NCBI GenBank assembly: GCA_037074705.1
Contig: CM073590.1
Coordinates: 206,504,746-206,568,745, forward strand
Direction of reading: 5' to 3'
DNA length: 64,000 bases
DNA from: Zhengitettix transpicula
Lineage: Eukaryota > Arthropoda > Insecta > Orthoptera > Tetrigidae
Shown: positions 46,939 through 59,882 of the stretch, in pieces
Layout of the letters: every line of letters begins with the position of its first letter
Numbering within the stretch: position 1 is the stretch's first letter
Made by a program: the position numbers and the translations under genes
Notes under the pieces: generated by a model
What the model was told of the DNA's origin: nothing
Seen by the model: the letters and a program-made list of their open reading frames with translations, nothing else
Database searches by the model: none

Positions 46939-47624
46939 TTAAATAACTCCGATACTGACATTCTCATACTAAAATAATAAATAGTTTGTACAGTGTGTTC
47001 CACTAATTTATTCGTTTTAATATGACTGTGACATATTCAAAACGTTTATGCAGTTTACTCCGCTCGCTTGGTGATATCGTTGAAGGAAACTTTGCATCCC
47101 TTATCATATTGCATGAACTTTACGGTTTGCGTGTTCGTAAATTGAGAGACTATTGCATCCCGGGCGCGCTGTCTTCGGAAAATTTTATTTGTAAAGTCAG
47201 CTTTCACTCTACACATATAAAAAGGAAAATGGATGTAGCAAATAAACTTGGAGTAGCAAAATGATAAATAAAACATTCAGTTGAGGTAACTCCATAATTT
47301 TTAGAATGAAATTGATCGTAAGTAGATCATGTATGAAAATTATTTTCGAAAAATTAATTATGTTCTCACGATATTGTGTGGATCGTGTTCATAAATAATA
47401 AGATAAAATTTGTTGAGCGTGTCGTAGATTAAATATTTTAAAATTCGTAAGATGGGAAAGGCATTGGGATTTCCCGAGTGGGAAAAACCGAGCCGCTAAA
47501 TACTCACATTCTCACAATTTGGTTTCGTTAAGAGTTAATCGCCACTCTTTCAAATCATACTATGCGCTAGTGTTTCGGTTAAGATTTTGTTGGTGGTTAA
47601 ATTTTTGACATAAATGTTGACGTA
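46939..47624. other. Intronic DNA
   Basis: An 80-codon open frame at 47022-47264 is not recognised. It ends at the TA target site of the mariner element. Confidence 0.4.
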
Positions 47625-48930
47625 CCACTCTGATCAAAAAGTACGGTGAAATTGTCATTTAAATTCCCGGGTATTAGGAAGGCAAGTAATTTTTTTTCCT
47701 AGGTTGGTAGAACTGTCTATAATATTTGCGTCCGTTTGTTAAAAGGTTTAATTTTCTCCGAGTTACACGTGTTTTTGTAAACAACCAAAAGTGAATTTTT
47801 CGATTTTTGCAATGGGTGATTTTGTTGAGCAAAGAACTTGCATCAAATTTTGTTTGCGGAACGAATATTCTTGTGTGGACACGTTGAAAATGTTGCGGAA
47901 GGCCTTTGGTGATCAAACTCTGGCACAAAAAAACTTTAAATAAGTCGTACAACGAGTTCAAAGAGGGTCGAGAACGCGTTGAAGACGAACCGCGCTCTGG
48001 ACGACCATCAACGTCTACCGACGAGAGCCACGTCCGGAAAATAAAAGATTTGGTGCTTGAACATCGTCGATGGACAATTAGAGATCTCGCTGATAGTGTT
48101 GGAATATCATTTGGCTCAGTCCAAACCATTTTGCAAAATGTTTTGTGTCTCAAACGCGTCAAACTCAATTGGTGCCAAAATCGCTCAATTTTTAGGGAAA
48201 AAAAGCGTCGCGTTGATGTGTGTGAAACTTTGCTGTCTGACTATCAGGACCACTTGAAATGCATCATTACTGGAGACGAGACTTGGATTTACGCATACGA
48301 CCCTGAAACCACCGACCAATCCAGCGAATATCGTGCAAAAGGTGAAGCAAGACCGTAAAGACCACGGCAAAGTCGATCGAAAATCAAGGTCCTGTTGACA
48401 GTTTTCTTTGATTATCGTGGTGTGGTGCACTATGAATTCCTTCCGCCGGGCCCAACTGTCAACAAAGAATATTATTTGAGCGTTATGCGTCGTTTGCGTG
48501 AAGCTATTCGTCTGAAACGGCCGGAATTATGGGTGAACAACTCTTGGTTCCTTCATCACGATAACGCACCATGTCATACTGCATTGGTTCTTCGCTATTT
48601 TTTTGCCAAAAACTCGACTCATATCGTTCCGCAACCACCGTATTCGCCTGATTTGGCTCCGTGCGACTTCTGGCAATTCAGCAAATTCAAAAGGCCAATG
48701 TGGGGACGCCGCTTTGACTCGATTGAGGAGATTAAAACCGAATCGAAGAAGGTCTTGAAGACTATACCGGAAAAAGACTATTCCGACTGTTTCGAGGACT
48801 GGAAAAAGCGCTGGAAAAAGTGCGTTTTATCGGACGGGGATTACTTTGAAGGGGATGAAATTGATTTGGAAGAATAAATATAGAATTTATATTTTATAAA
48901 TAAATTCACCTTACTTTTTGTACACAGTGG
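47625..48930 (+). mobile_element. mariner DNA transposon, inactivated copy 2
   Basis: 1306 bp between TA dinucleotides (47623-47624 and 48931-48932). Inverted ends are CCACTCTGATCAAAAAGTAC at the left and the reverse complement of CCACTGTGTACAAAAAGTAA at the right. Same family as 7353-8632, opposite orientation. Less damaged than copy 1, but the transposase still has a frameshift and a stop. Confidence 0.94.
47812..48877 (+). pseudogene. mariner transposase (DD34D), near-complete but broken
   Basis: It starts at ATG 47812 (MGDFVEQR). A frameshift occurs near 47930-47945 in an A-run, then the frame runs through KEGRERVEDEPRSGRPSTST and the linker, with a compensated local shift near 48160-48195. 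A TAA at 48356-48358 interrupts it within what was an arginine/proline-rich stretch. After that it runs to the stop at 48877. The three catalytic aspartates are all visible: ITGDETWIYAYD, HHDNAPCHTA and SPDLAPCDFW, with 34 residues between the second and third. Full length would be about 350 residues, normal for mariner. Confidence 0.92.
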
Positions 48931-48932
48931 TA

Positions 48933-49302
48933 TATACATTTTCTGGAAAGTCATAATTTTGTTTTGGAAAATCTTAGTTCACTTATATTGTTCACAACAG
49001 TAATTTTCTTATAAATTATAATAAACCGTTTGAGGTTATATCTTCATACGACTACGGTCCTCAGTGCTTTGTCAAGCCAATAGTTGCTGCATGGTTCATC
49101 CCGCTCTGTCCACGGTCCAGTTCTCTTCCTGTGTTCGCCTCCTCGAATTTAGTCACGTTCAGTTTAGCGTGATGACTAGTCAATGTGTTCAAGGGTATTA
49201 AAAGACAGCCCAATATTTTAATTTATAGGATTATAACGCATAAGGCACAATAAAATAAAGACTGAAATGTTATATAATAATGCTTTGCTTATATAACATA
49301 TA
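48933..49302. other. Spacer between mariner and Helitron-like element
   Basis: No gene recognised. Slightly GC-richer patch at about 49050-49160. Confidence 0.4.
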
Positions 49303-50694
49303 TCGCTCTATATATAAAAATGAAACTTTGATGAGCTGTTAAGCGCATCCCCAGTGAGGTTTCTGTCGGGTTTTCGAAGCGTTATAAAACTCCCAAGGAG
49401 TGAACAGAGATAGCATTTAAAAACATGCTAAAACGGCCGATATTAGCGTCGATTAATTACTTTTAAGGGTCTATGTCATTAATAGTTTCTATTCAGTTGT
49501 ATTTTGTGTATGATTTCAACCCCTTAAAGCACCAGTAAGGAAATGGGTGGATGGGAGTTACATACAAATAACGTGAAACAACCGAGATTGGTGTCAAACA
49601 CAGGGTCAATTAGTTTAATTATGACATACATTATATCAGTTAAGTTGTAGTTCAGTCCCTAGGTGTGGGGGTGAGGAGGATGAGGGTTACATAAAAGTAA
49701 TGAGTAAAAATGGAGACTGATATTGAATGTTGGGTTATGGAAGTCACTGACTTTAATTCTGACATTTACCATACTGGTTAAGATGTAGTTCAGCCCTTAG
49801 GTGTCGGGGTGGAAGGAGGTGAAACAAAGTACCGTTTACAATCTTAAATGTATAGACCAATTTCTACAAACTTTATACACATGTTATTTACGATCCAGGA
49901 GCAAACACTGATGGGTTAAAATACGCCTATCGCGTCTAGCGGTATGGGAGGACGGGATGGAATTTAAAAACATTCCTAAACGGCCATTATTAGCGTCAAA
50001 TGAAAAGTTTTCGGGGTCGCTTAATTTGATAGTGTCATTCTATAACTTTTAAGTTTCTCATTTCAAGTCCAATAAGCAAGGGACGGAAGAGCCCTTACTG
50101 TACGGGTGGTCGTAGAAGGGCTTTGCATAAAAAGTAATGCAGAAAAGACAAATATTAGTGTCGATTCCGGGGTTATAGGAATCGCTCAGTTAATTTTCTC
50201 TTTTACCTAGGTGGTTAATGAAATTTTATGTTCTTACTCGTGGAGGTGGACGTGATTAACAAAATGTTACCTGGAGTAGTTTGGACCCTCTTAAGTTACC
50301 GGGCAAATTTTTCATTTTCTTAAGGTACCAGCTATATTTTGGTCTCTAGATAGGGTTGTGTTTCGTCGTTACTTTAAGGAACCGGGAGTATTTCTAGACT
50401 TTATTAAGTTATTGAGTATTTTTCACTTTTAATTCGGCGTGACGTTTTAAACACGTATTTTATGTAGTATGAGAATTCCCCGAGTTTTAAAAGTACCGTC
50501 AGTCATCATCCTGGTTTATTTGAAGTTAGATGCCGAGGGGTTAGATCGGGGAGGGGAATGTAAATAGGAACATGTTCCAAACACTGGCGCTATTGTTTCT
50601 GGAAAAATGAAGTGTTTACCAAGAGGTTAGTGTCGAATCAATTCATACGGGTTAATTTAAATAAATACCCGGCCAACGCCGAGCATTCAGCTAG
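49303..50694 (+). mobile_element. Helitron-like non-autonomous element
   Basis: The 5' end is A|TCGCTCTATATATAAAAATG. The 3' end is CCCGGCCAACGCCGAGCATT followed by CAGCTAG|T (CTAG at 50691-50694), giving 1392 bp. The interior has the phrases ATGCTAAAACGGCCGATATT and GTTTCTATTCAGTTGTATTT that relate it to the 31054-32073 element, but in diverged form. No Rep/helicase frame. Insertion between A and T without duplication fits Helitrons. Confidence 0.65.
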
Positions 50695-52483
50695 TACTAT
50701 ATATACTTATAAAAAGTTTATCAGCTAATTTTTGTTGTTGGTGCTGGTGAGCAATCTGATGCTTGGAACTTATTTACAATTTAGATTTCCATATAATTTC
50801 AAAATTAAAATATTTTATCACGGACATATATACATCTGTTACAGGTTCAAAAAAATCCTCACAAATAATTAAAATAATTCTTAATACAAAGGTAAAATAT
50901 TTGTATGAATTAAACAATTATTTAATATGTTTCGAGCATTGAGTCGAGGCTCACCGTCATTAAAAAATGTTATATATTTTAAAACTTCATCCCTAGTTTA
51001 TTTATGAATTCAATGTTTAATGCTGAAACGTGATTCACGAGTAACTAGCGTACGCTCTTTACAAATTCGCATTACGCCATCCGTTCGTTTATAGCGGTCC
51101 CTTATAAGCTGGTTTGAGTGTTTAAGTTCCCTTCTAAGTGTTAATAAAAAAGATTTGTGCGAGGGGAATCGATTTAGGCAGAAGGACATAAAATCTGGAC
51201 TTTGTAGAGTAGGTGAGTGTAAATTTGGAATGCGTCCAGGAGCTCTGTGAGATGGTTGTGGTCGTTTCAAAATTCTACGCTGATGAAATAACTTCTTGTC
51301 ATAAACTAACCATAGTGTGGATTTTTTTTTTGTAATTGTTAATGACCTCTATTGCCGTTTCTTATAATTCAAGTGATATTCTGTATAATGCATTCTTCTA
51401 TTTTAATCTTCATCTAATTACTTTTTCCTCTGACTCTGTAATTGACGAGATTCGAGTGAAAATTGTAAGCGTTATAAAACGTTAAACAATTTGGAAAATT
51501 AAACTCTGCTTCAGCGAACTGTTTCAGCGATTGCTTCAAAATTACACATTTGCGCCTTTATTTACCACACCGAAGAAAGTTTAAAAAATAAACCTTACTT
51601 GTAATATATCGTTTGATCTCGAATTGGTTTTTGTATCGCAATAAGAAATTTTTCCGAGAACTCCATCGCAGTCATTAATGAATTTATTGTTCGCGTAGGC
51701 GTGCCTTAGGACGTAAAAACTTATTCCACGGAAAGATTCTTTTACGTTCTCCGAATTGTCTGAAACCCCCTTTGTAGCTGAATTGTCTATTATTTCAGTC
51801 CAAAGTTTTAATGGAAGATCATTTTTGAATGGGACGAGGGAAATCGGATATTAATATTACCGTGCACTTAAGTTATAAATGCAATCTGGTTTCAAGCCAT
51901 TATATTTCCAATTGCTTTTAAGTCCTTCATATCAAACGGCATCATCTTATACCATTTAAATTTCTAAATTAATAAAGACATCTGAGACCCACTCTTCGTC
52001 TTTGCCGACGTTGACATAAATTTGATAAATTTTAACGGTGTAATTATACTTGCCAATCAACATCCTCTCTCGGTAAAATAAAGTTTTCCGCAGATATCAA
52101 ACTGACATCTCGAAGATAATGGAGCAGGAGAACACTTCAACATTTTGTATTAATTACGCTTTCATAATTTAAAAACCAAAACAACTATATAAATTGAATT
52201 TTGGAAATGACAATATACAAGACCGTATGTTTAATTTTCTCCTTCTGCGTACACTAATAATTTCTCTAAAAGTAAACTGTTTCCTTCCATTTCGTCTTTC
52301 GCGTGTCCCTGTTTCATCAATAAAATCATCTCCTTCGTTTCATACTATATCGTGGTTCCACTTCTGAATTAGATTTTAGCCTATATTTTTAATTTATTTA
52401 TCATAAATATACAATTACTTGTCTTTCGTAATTATTCTCTACTTGTACATGCCCTGATTACAAACATTTTAAACACATTCTTT
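50695..52483. other. Intronic DNA
   Basis: A minus-strand open frame at 51010-51270 (86 codons, basic, proline-rich start) is unrecognised. No bounded repeats. Confidence 0.4.
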
Positions 52484-52795
52484 TAGAGTAACAGGCTACA
52501 TGAGTGAAACTCCCCTTTAATAGCATAGGAAGGGATTTGAAATTGGGGATGCTGAAGGGTAAAGCAAGGTCCCCAGGGCTATGGGGTAAGGATCCTTACA
52601 GACAATTTGCCTAAAAGTTATGCACTGAAAACCGTAGAAAAACCTGCGTCAGGTAAGTCGGGCATTTGGTACTTGTCCCACGCCCTTCTGATAGGGGTAT
52701 TGCTGTAGAGCCGCATCATTTCCTTCTACGTGCCTCGAACAGTGTAGGAGGCAGCTGGCCGACTGTACCAATGGAACTCTTACACTATGCCCATA
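52484..52795 (-). mobile_element. Poly(A) retroposon, subfamily A, degraded
   Basis: TTTTAGAGTAACAGGCTACATGAG, then CTTTAATAGCATAGGAAGGG, AAGGATCCTTACAGAC, CCTGCGTCAGGTAAGTCGGG, CTTGTCCCACGCCC and GTAGGAGGCAGCTGGCC. Several internal deletions relative to the 24080 copy. Confidence 0.78.
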
Positions 52796-55700
52796 ATTTC
52801 CATCACACTCCTTATACGTTGTTCAACATCACTTGGCTTTGACTGTTGTAAGGGGCTATCTCGATTCTACATCTGGTTGTTTGACTCTTAGAGGAGTCAT
52901 ATGGTCCTCAATAACATTTACGACTTATAAGTGATCTCTTGCCAGACCAGTAGCGTTAATACTACCAAAAAATGTTGCGCATAATGACAATATTACGTCT
53001 TATGCTTATGACGGGAGACGGGTTTCTTTTTCACACGCGAATCCCGTGAGGTTCTTCACACTTTATTCCCCTAGGGTACTGACGCTATTGACCCGCCACT
53101 CTTTTGGTGCACGAGTTTAACATCTGATTTACCGTGTATTCTGACGATAACGTATAAATTGTGTATGACTAAAACGTTTGCAAAATTTAGAAGCTTTTTC
53201 CTCATACAGAAAATAAAGGTCACATAATTTCCTTTCTAAGATATTTATAAGAGAAAATGTTAATGTATTTATAAGAATGAATGTACATTTGAATATGTAA
53301 GAGTAAAAAAAACGTTTATTGGCAGATGAAATGGAAAATAATCATACAAAATTAGTTGCGTCTTGAATGGCATAGATATGTTAAAGTTACAGAAATTATA
53401 ACAAATGTTGAAGTAGAAAAATAGTTCTGTAAATTTAGATAATGAAACTTAATTACGGAAATAAATCAATGGAATACCATTAGTGTAATACTTGGTAGTT
53501 CCTAAAATATTTATAATAAATAATGTAGATTACAATTTGTTTTGCATTTGTTCAGGTTAGAAAAGGGGAATTCGTTTTATACTTACGATGTTGCGGACTC
53601 TGTATCTTCAAGCCAAGGTCGCTATCAATTATAAAGCCTGCTTATTATTATGCAGATGATGTTGTCTGCAAACTTAGAAGTTTGCAAACCCCGATAATTG
53701 GATGCTGTATCCGGATCGGACGAAGAGTCCTTGTGGTTAAAGACAAATTCATATTCCTAAGAGAACACTATCCACGGATGTATTTTATTAGCAGCAAGAA
53801 AGCCGTAACAGTATCCTAAACTTAATGCACATATATTTAATAGATATAGTGTAAAAAACTTTATCACACCGACGTCTTCACAGCATTGTTTTATAGCTTT
53901 AATAGAGCCGAATTAAAAGTCACACAATTGGTACTACATTTTCACTTTTAATTATCAATTAAAAATAAATAGATTTAAATGCATAAGTTTGCATTTAATC
54001 ATTTATTATTAATTAATTCAAATATTTTCTTGAGACTATAAGACGCACTTAGATACATTAGGTATTAAATCTTTAAATAGATTATTTTTAAAATGGAAGA
54101 TTATTATAATAAATTTTGTAGTTTACAAAATTCATTACTTCTGTTTATTTTTGAGTAATTGATTAGTTAAGGAATCATACAATGAATTAAAAAAATTATG
54201 TATATTTTAATCATAATATTCCCGCAATTAGTAATTTATTAATGCATAATTTTGTTTAGTTCTGTATAATCTGCGTTCACGTCGTGGCAAATATTTAATT
54301 AAAATTAAAACTTATTCGTTATGGGGTATTTAAATAATGTAATGTTTCATTGAGAATGTTAGCAAAGAATAAACGGAGATTCACATAATAATTTATATCT
54401 GAGTTTATATTATAAAAAATAACAGTCTGCATAAAATTACCGGGAGCCATATATGCTATAGATTATGTACCATGACCATTCCAATTAAATCATGCATACA
54501 ATTTCGTAATTGTTGGAAATTATTTTATTGAGTGTGCAGTAATGTGGCTGGCTTACGGTCGAACTTTATTTCAAATGCCAGTGCTGTTTGTTGTATGCGA
54601 TACTGTTTCAGCTCTAGCAATTCATTGACTAGTACCGCATAAGCAAACAGGCAATGCTATTATTGTGCCACTAATAAACTTTCTCGTATTACTGACAATA
54701 AAAATAAAACCTAGTAAAAATGGACGCAGCACATGACCCATGCGAGCAAATTACTCCGCGGATGTAAGCAAATTAATTGACTCACTCGCATTCTGTTGAC
54801 GTCAATTCCCGAATACGGGGGCCAATATAAAATTATTTACCCGTTTAGGGCTAAAATATTTCTAACGGTAAGAACCCATCGAATAAAATTAAATCTCACA
54901 TTGCAGTACCTGCGTTGCGGAAAATAGTGACTGCTTTGTACTGTTTCCTTGTTAATTCTTTAAATAGTTATACGAAGAGTCAAAAAACAATTGACTGCAA
55001 TTATGGATTTTCTTTGACGATATAGAAACGTTTGGTTGCTCTAAATATAGTCAGCATAGTTTAGTTTGCGTTTGAATTTATCCTTAGTTATAGTTGTTTA
55101 ATTTGCCCTCAATGATAATACATTTACAAAAACCTTTACCTCAGCACAAATATTTTGAAACAAAGTTTGTAAAAATTAAGTTTTCATATCAGCCATGCTA
55201 TTTAGCTCCTCTAGTCTCAAGTATTTATTCCGCGACCCAACATAATATGCTTTTAAAGTTAATAATCCATTAAACATTTTCTTATTCAAAGAATAAATAA
55301 TATTTATTTTAATTAATCTTCTTCTGAAATATTTGACGGTCTGATTGACCGACTCTGACCTACAGGATAGTTGCGAACAGCCTTTTTACGTAGAAATAAT
55401 GAGTTGAAGCATGTCCAATGAGACCGACGATACAAATATATTTTTATCACGTCTTAAAATGCTATATAATTATTAAATATACCGAGTTATTCCGTTATAT
55501 GAATACTGGCAACAATATATATTCGCATTTAATGAGATCTTAAGATTTTTAAAAACTGCACCCAAGCCAAGACAAATAAGGGAACGGAATTTTGCTTTAA
55601 CTCGTTAAATTCAACTAACGCCTTCAACTGGCATTGGGGCATGAAAAACGAATAAAGGCAGAAACATTTCTTGTCCAGACTTTCTCCAACAAAGGTAGCC

Positions 55701-56211
55701 TGAAATGTGAATAATTCTAAGTACTCGTATTTTGTATAGATGGTATTGAATTCATTTATTTAAAGTAGAAGACTCGTAGTAAAACTGTGCAAAGAACGAT
55801 CATGCAAACCCATGCAGACATAAAAATGTTTGACAAAAGAGCTGTGCTGTTATTGCTTCTTTTGAATTACATTCGCAGGATATCGCCGAGAAGGACAAAA
55901 CTGACACAGGGAAATAAATGCCAAATACAATATGTGAGCTAACTGGAGTTAGAGGAAGGCGTAGAAATTTTCTTACCGTACTCAGAACTGCACTAAATAT
56001 TGCCAAAAATGAAATCTCTCTACACTAATAATTATTATTGTCCGTTAATATAACAACACATTTTTTTTAAATACAACGACGTTTCTTTAAAATATTTAAC
56101 TAGACAAAAAATATTTCCGCGCTTTGACTTGAATCTTTGAGCACACGGCTGTCTTCGAGTTACTTTAAGCCATGCAGCATTAGCATCAATAATTTTGTAT
56201 CTTTATTTTTT
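52796..56211. other. AT-rich intronic DNA
   Basis: 3.4 kb with no recognisable gene, RNA or bounded repeat. The only noted open frame is 68 codons at 55800-56006 (-), unrecognised. Confidence 0.45.
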
Positions 56212-56710
56212 AGAGTAACAGGCTACATGAGGGTAATCCACGTTGTGACAACTCCCCTTTAATAACATACGAAAGGATTTGAATGGGAGGCATGCGGAAC
56301 GGTAGAGGAAATTAGCTAAGGGTTAACTAGGGCTGTGGTTTAAGACATTTGGGTGATGCAGGGAAAAACACTAGAAAACCTGCATCAGGTATATCGGGCA
56401 TTTGGTACTTGTCCTACGCCCTTCCGATGGCGGGAGAGGGGTTTTCTCTGGGGTCGCAGAATTTTCTTCTCAGTGCCCCGACCAGTTTAGGAGGCAGCAG
56501 GTTGACTGTTCCAATGAGATCAGCGAACAACTCTTACTGTATGCCCAAGGTCTGTGACCCGGGAACATACACCTTTCAAAACAGGCCGAGGTGCCTCGGT
56601 TGGTGGGAATATTTGTTCAAAAATGGAGAAAGAAAAAGGCATCCCTAAAGGTAGCCCGCTCCGTCTCTCCAGAATGGTTCTGCTTGCGAAAGCCAAGTTC
56701 CCATAGGCTC
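56212..56710 (-). mobile_element. Poly(A) retroposon, subfamily A, long copy
   Basis: ATTTTTTAGAGTAACAGGCT at the 3' end, then the family landmarks through GGTGCCTCGGTTGGTGGG, a TTCAAAAATGGAGA block and AAAGGTAGCCCGCTCCGTCT. The 5' end differs from the 43838 copy beyond that block. Confidence 0.82.
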
Positions 56711-59047
56711 CCAGCTTCAAAGCAACAATCGGCAATGTGAGAGTTAAATTTTAAAACTTCATATATTGACCAGAGACAAAATTCGCAAATGTTTGTTTTG
56801 ACAGAAGCCACATTTTTTAACGTTAAATTTAGCTGTTTCTCGGTTATTAATACCTTCAAAATATGGACTAGTTTAAAAAATATGCAAAACGTAACATACT
56901 TGTTGGAATATATTTTATATGACAGGAAACCATGCTGTTGGTTATATAATGAACTTTAATGAATATAATTAGGTATAACTGTATCATGATCAAGGAGATG
57001 ATAGTAATTAATAATTAAGCGGTAAATAGAGTTGTATAAAAATTATATTATCTTAAAGATTCATGCGACTGTAAATAAAGACTAATAAAATAAAATATGG
57101 TCAGACAAAATTGGTGTTGCATTCAGGAAGGGGCATTCGTTTATTGTGACGACGAATGTAAGATTAAAAAAATAAATGGAGAGGTTGGTAAAAGAGCAAG
57201 GACTTAGAACAAAATGTGTGAAGGATTACTACTTTATTTCAATTATTACCAAATTTGCGTAATGAATAAAAAATAGCTTTAAACAATTAGAAATGAAGAG
57301 AATAATTAAAATTATCCAGTAATTGTGGATTAAAAAATTAACTTTGATATAAATATTCATTGAATAATTACAGTCCAACGATTTACCATCATTTACATTG
57401 TAAAGTTGTACTTTTGATACGCATTTTTCATGCAGAAAAAAATAAACAGATTAATAAAGCTGGAATAAATTAAATTTACAATAAATTGTTTTTTCAAACA
57501 GAATACGTAATTAAAATATAATATACAATTGAATTGTGTACGCGCACACAAACTATGACGATGAATTCACACCCCCCAAAAAATTATCAGCATTATATAG
57601 CTGATTATGAATCGATCCATGTTGTATTGGAAGTCTAGAAGAGAAAAGTGTGACGGGGTTTCCAACTTAACGTTTCAGGCACACTTGTAGAAGCAAGGTA
57701 GTCAATGTATGAAGAGATTAATTGAATTGTAAGATACGAGGTCTCAAGCAACCAAGTACTAATAATGACTCTAAAATTAAAAACGGGTCCCGCACGAACT
57801 ATGAAATTAGTCCATGATCTGAGTTCAGACCGGCGTGAGCCAGGTTGTTTTCTATCCAAAAATTATTTATTTCTTCCACTACGAAAGGGTCGTTGATTTT
57901 AATTATTTAATTATTTTTGATTTAATAAAATTCTAATTAAATTGGGACTTACAATTAAAAACAACATTTCTAAAACAAACAAACAAACAAGATAACAAAA
58001 CGACCAACTCTCAAATCACCGTGCATATATAACAATACCAAAGAAGAAATCAACCCAACAAATCTATAAAAACCAAAGACATTCAATGTAGAATGACCGC
58101 CATTAATATCATAGAAGAGTTTAAAGAAAAAAATTTCTGACTCAATAACAACAGAATAAACAAAAAATTAAAAAAAAAACAATATTAAGACAAATAACGT
58201 AATACCGCCCAAGAAAAATAATAAAGAAGAAAAATAAAAATTATTGATCATAACAGCTCAAAGTGCAACCGCACATCATTAAATATTGTGAAAATATAAT
58301 GCACAAGATTAATGGATCCCATTGTTATATATTTATTGGTTTAAAATATATATCTATGTATTGGATGCACGATAATTTATATTAGACAATTATTCTCCAT
58401 TATTAAGGATTTTAAATATTTATACATACATTGAGTGTTCCGCAGCCATTCTCAGGAAATATTTCGATATTTTGAAAATATAATAATTAGATGCATACAT
58501 GCAGTAATAGCCAATAAACAGTCTGATAAAATAAATACCACACTGTATCTAATTTTTTTTATATATTGCAAATATTGAGTATTGCTGTGGGAATGAACAT
58601 ACAATTGGCCTTGTGAGAAGTGTGCAAAGTAGCCGCAGACACTTTAAGCCTTGGCCAAGGAGACGGGGGAATCTACCGGCCGGAAGGAAATGAATTACTG
58701 CCGTGTAGCAGATCAAAGGACTGCCACAGACACTCACTCATAAGCACTGCGACGCTGCAGAAAGCCGCGCCTTCTGCTTACCAAGAAAAACTAAATATAT
58801 CTCTATATCGTACGGAAACAATCAGATTGAATTCCCTTAGTTTTGTAAAACAGTGTCAAACAAATAGAGAATTGTTCTGAATTTATTAATTAAATTTAAA
58901 TTTTACGAACAAAAAAAACTTTTCAACGTCGAGGTTTCAATTTCTTAGAGAAGTGTAGTGATCGAAACTGTCATTAAAGGAGACTCGTTTCTAAACGTAC
59001 ACCAATAATTAAAAATCCCTTTCCACTGAACGTGATTTAATTATCAA
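56711..59047. other. AT-rich intronic DNA with an A-rich patch
   Basis: A plus-strand A-rich patch with (AAAC)n at about 57973-57993 spans 57960-58210. Open frames at 57635-57859 and 58549-58880 are unrecognised. Confidence 0.45.
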
Positions 59048-59882
59048 TGGGCAAATCGATTCTTTTCGTTGAGTCGTTCATTGCTTTGAGTCGATTCTTT
59101 CAAACGACTCTTCGGCTCTCGAAATTCCATCCAATTCTATTCTCTAGGATGAACATTAATAACTTAGGTAAGGGTTAATTCCTTGGTTAGGGCATTAACC
59201 TCTTCCTAGCCGACCTTCCAGGATTCATTGGAAGCGAAACATTCACCGCAAGTAATGCATGGAATAATTTGCAATGTTATCTACACATTAACCTATATTT
59301 CTAGATATAATTTATTCTGAATATTCATTTTACATAATTATATAATAACATTAAATCGGTTAATGTTCATATTTGAGTGGGTTAGTGATTTGAGAACGTA
59401 AAAAAAATATTCAGGAAGCTGACCAAAACTACCTACATCGAGCGGACACAAAAAACGCCGGGAGTAATATGTTAGCTAAGGATATAGAGAAATCGAAAGA
59501 ATAAAAAATCAAATCAAGTTTCCGTCTTGATTATTTTAACATATAATTAAGACTTTACCATACTGCCTGTTAAATAATCTAAAATTTATTCCGAGTGTTA
59601 TTTTTTATTAATTCTTGGTGAGTGTCGCTCATAACTTTATTTTTAACTAATAACTTTTTCGATTCAGAATCAGAGTCGAATCTTTCTTTAACTCAACGAC
59701 TGAAGTTGTAACACACTCTCCAAGAGTTCTTCAACGGCTCAACTGTAGACTCGCTCACGAGCCGACTCAAGCAACTCGATCACGTGTCTACGACTCGATC
59801 TGTGATCCGTAACTCTATCTAAAAAAATCGTTTTAGAGAACGGTTCTTTCATAAGAATCGGCTCATTGAATCGATTCTGCCT
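59048..59882. mobile_element. Candidate TIR element rich in GAGTCG/CGACTC motifs
   Basis: Possible ends GGCAAATCGATTC (59049-) and GAATCGATTCTGCC (-59881) are inverted apart from one extra base. Both end regions carry many GAGTCG, CGACTC and GATTC words (TTGAGTCGTTCATTG, CAAACGACTCTTCGG, GACTCGATCTG). Such subterminal motif clusters are typical of hAT-type non-autonomous elements. No clear 8 bp target duplication and no transposase, so the type is inferred. Confidence 0.4.

Noticed and set aside
24808..56648. A conserved open frame (starting SHALPMAGE or similar) seen in five retroposon copies
   Set aside because: It lies on the antisense strand relative to the poly(A) tail, the opposite strand is also open in several copies, and the copies differ by frame-breaking changes elsewhere. 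Common descent and GC-rich sequence explain it without coding selection.
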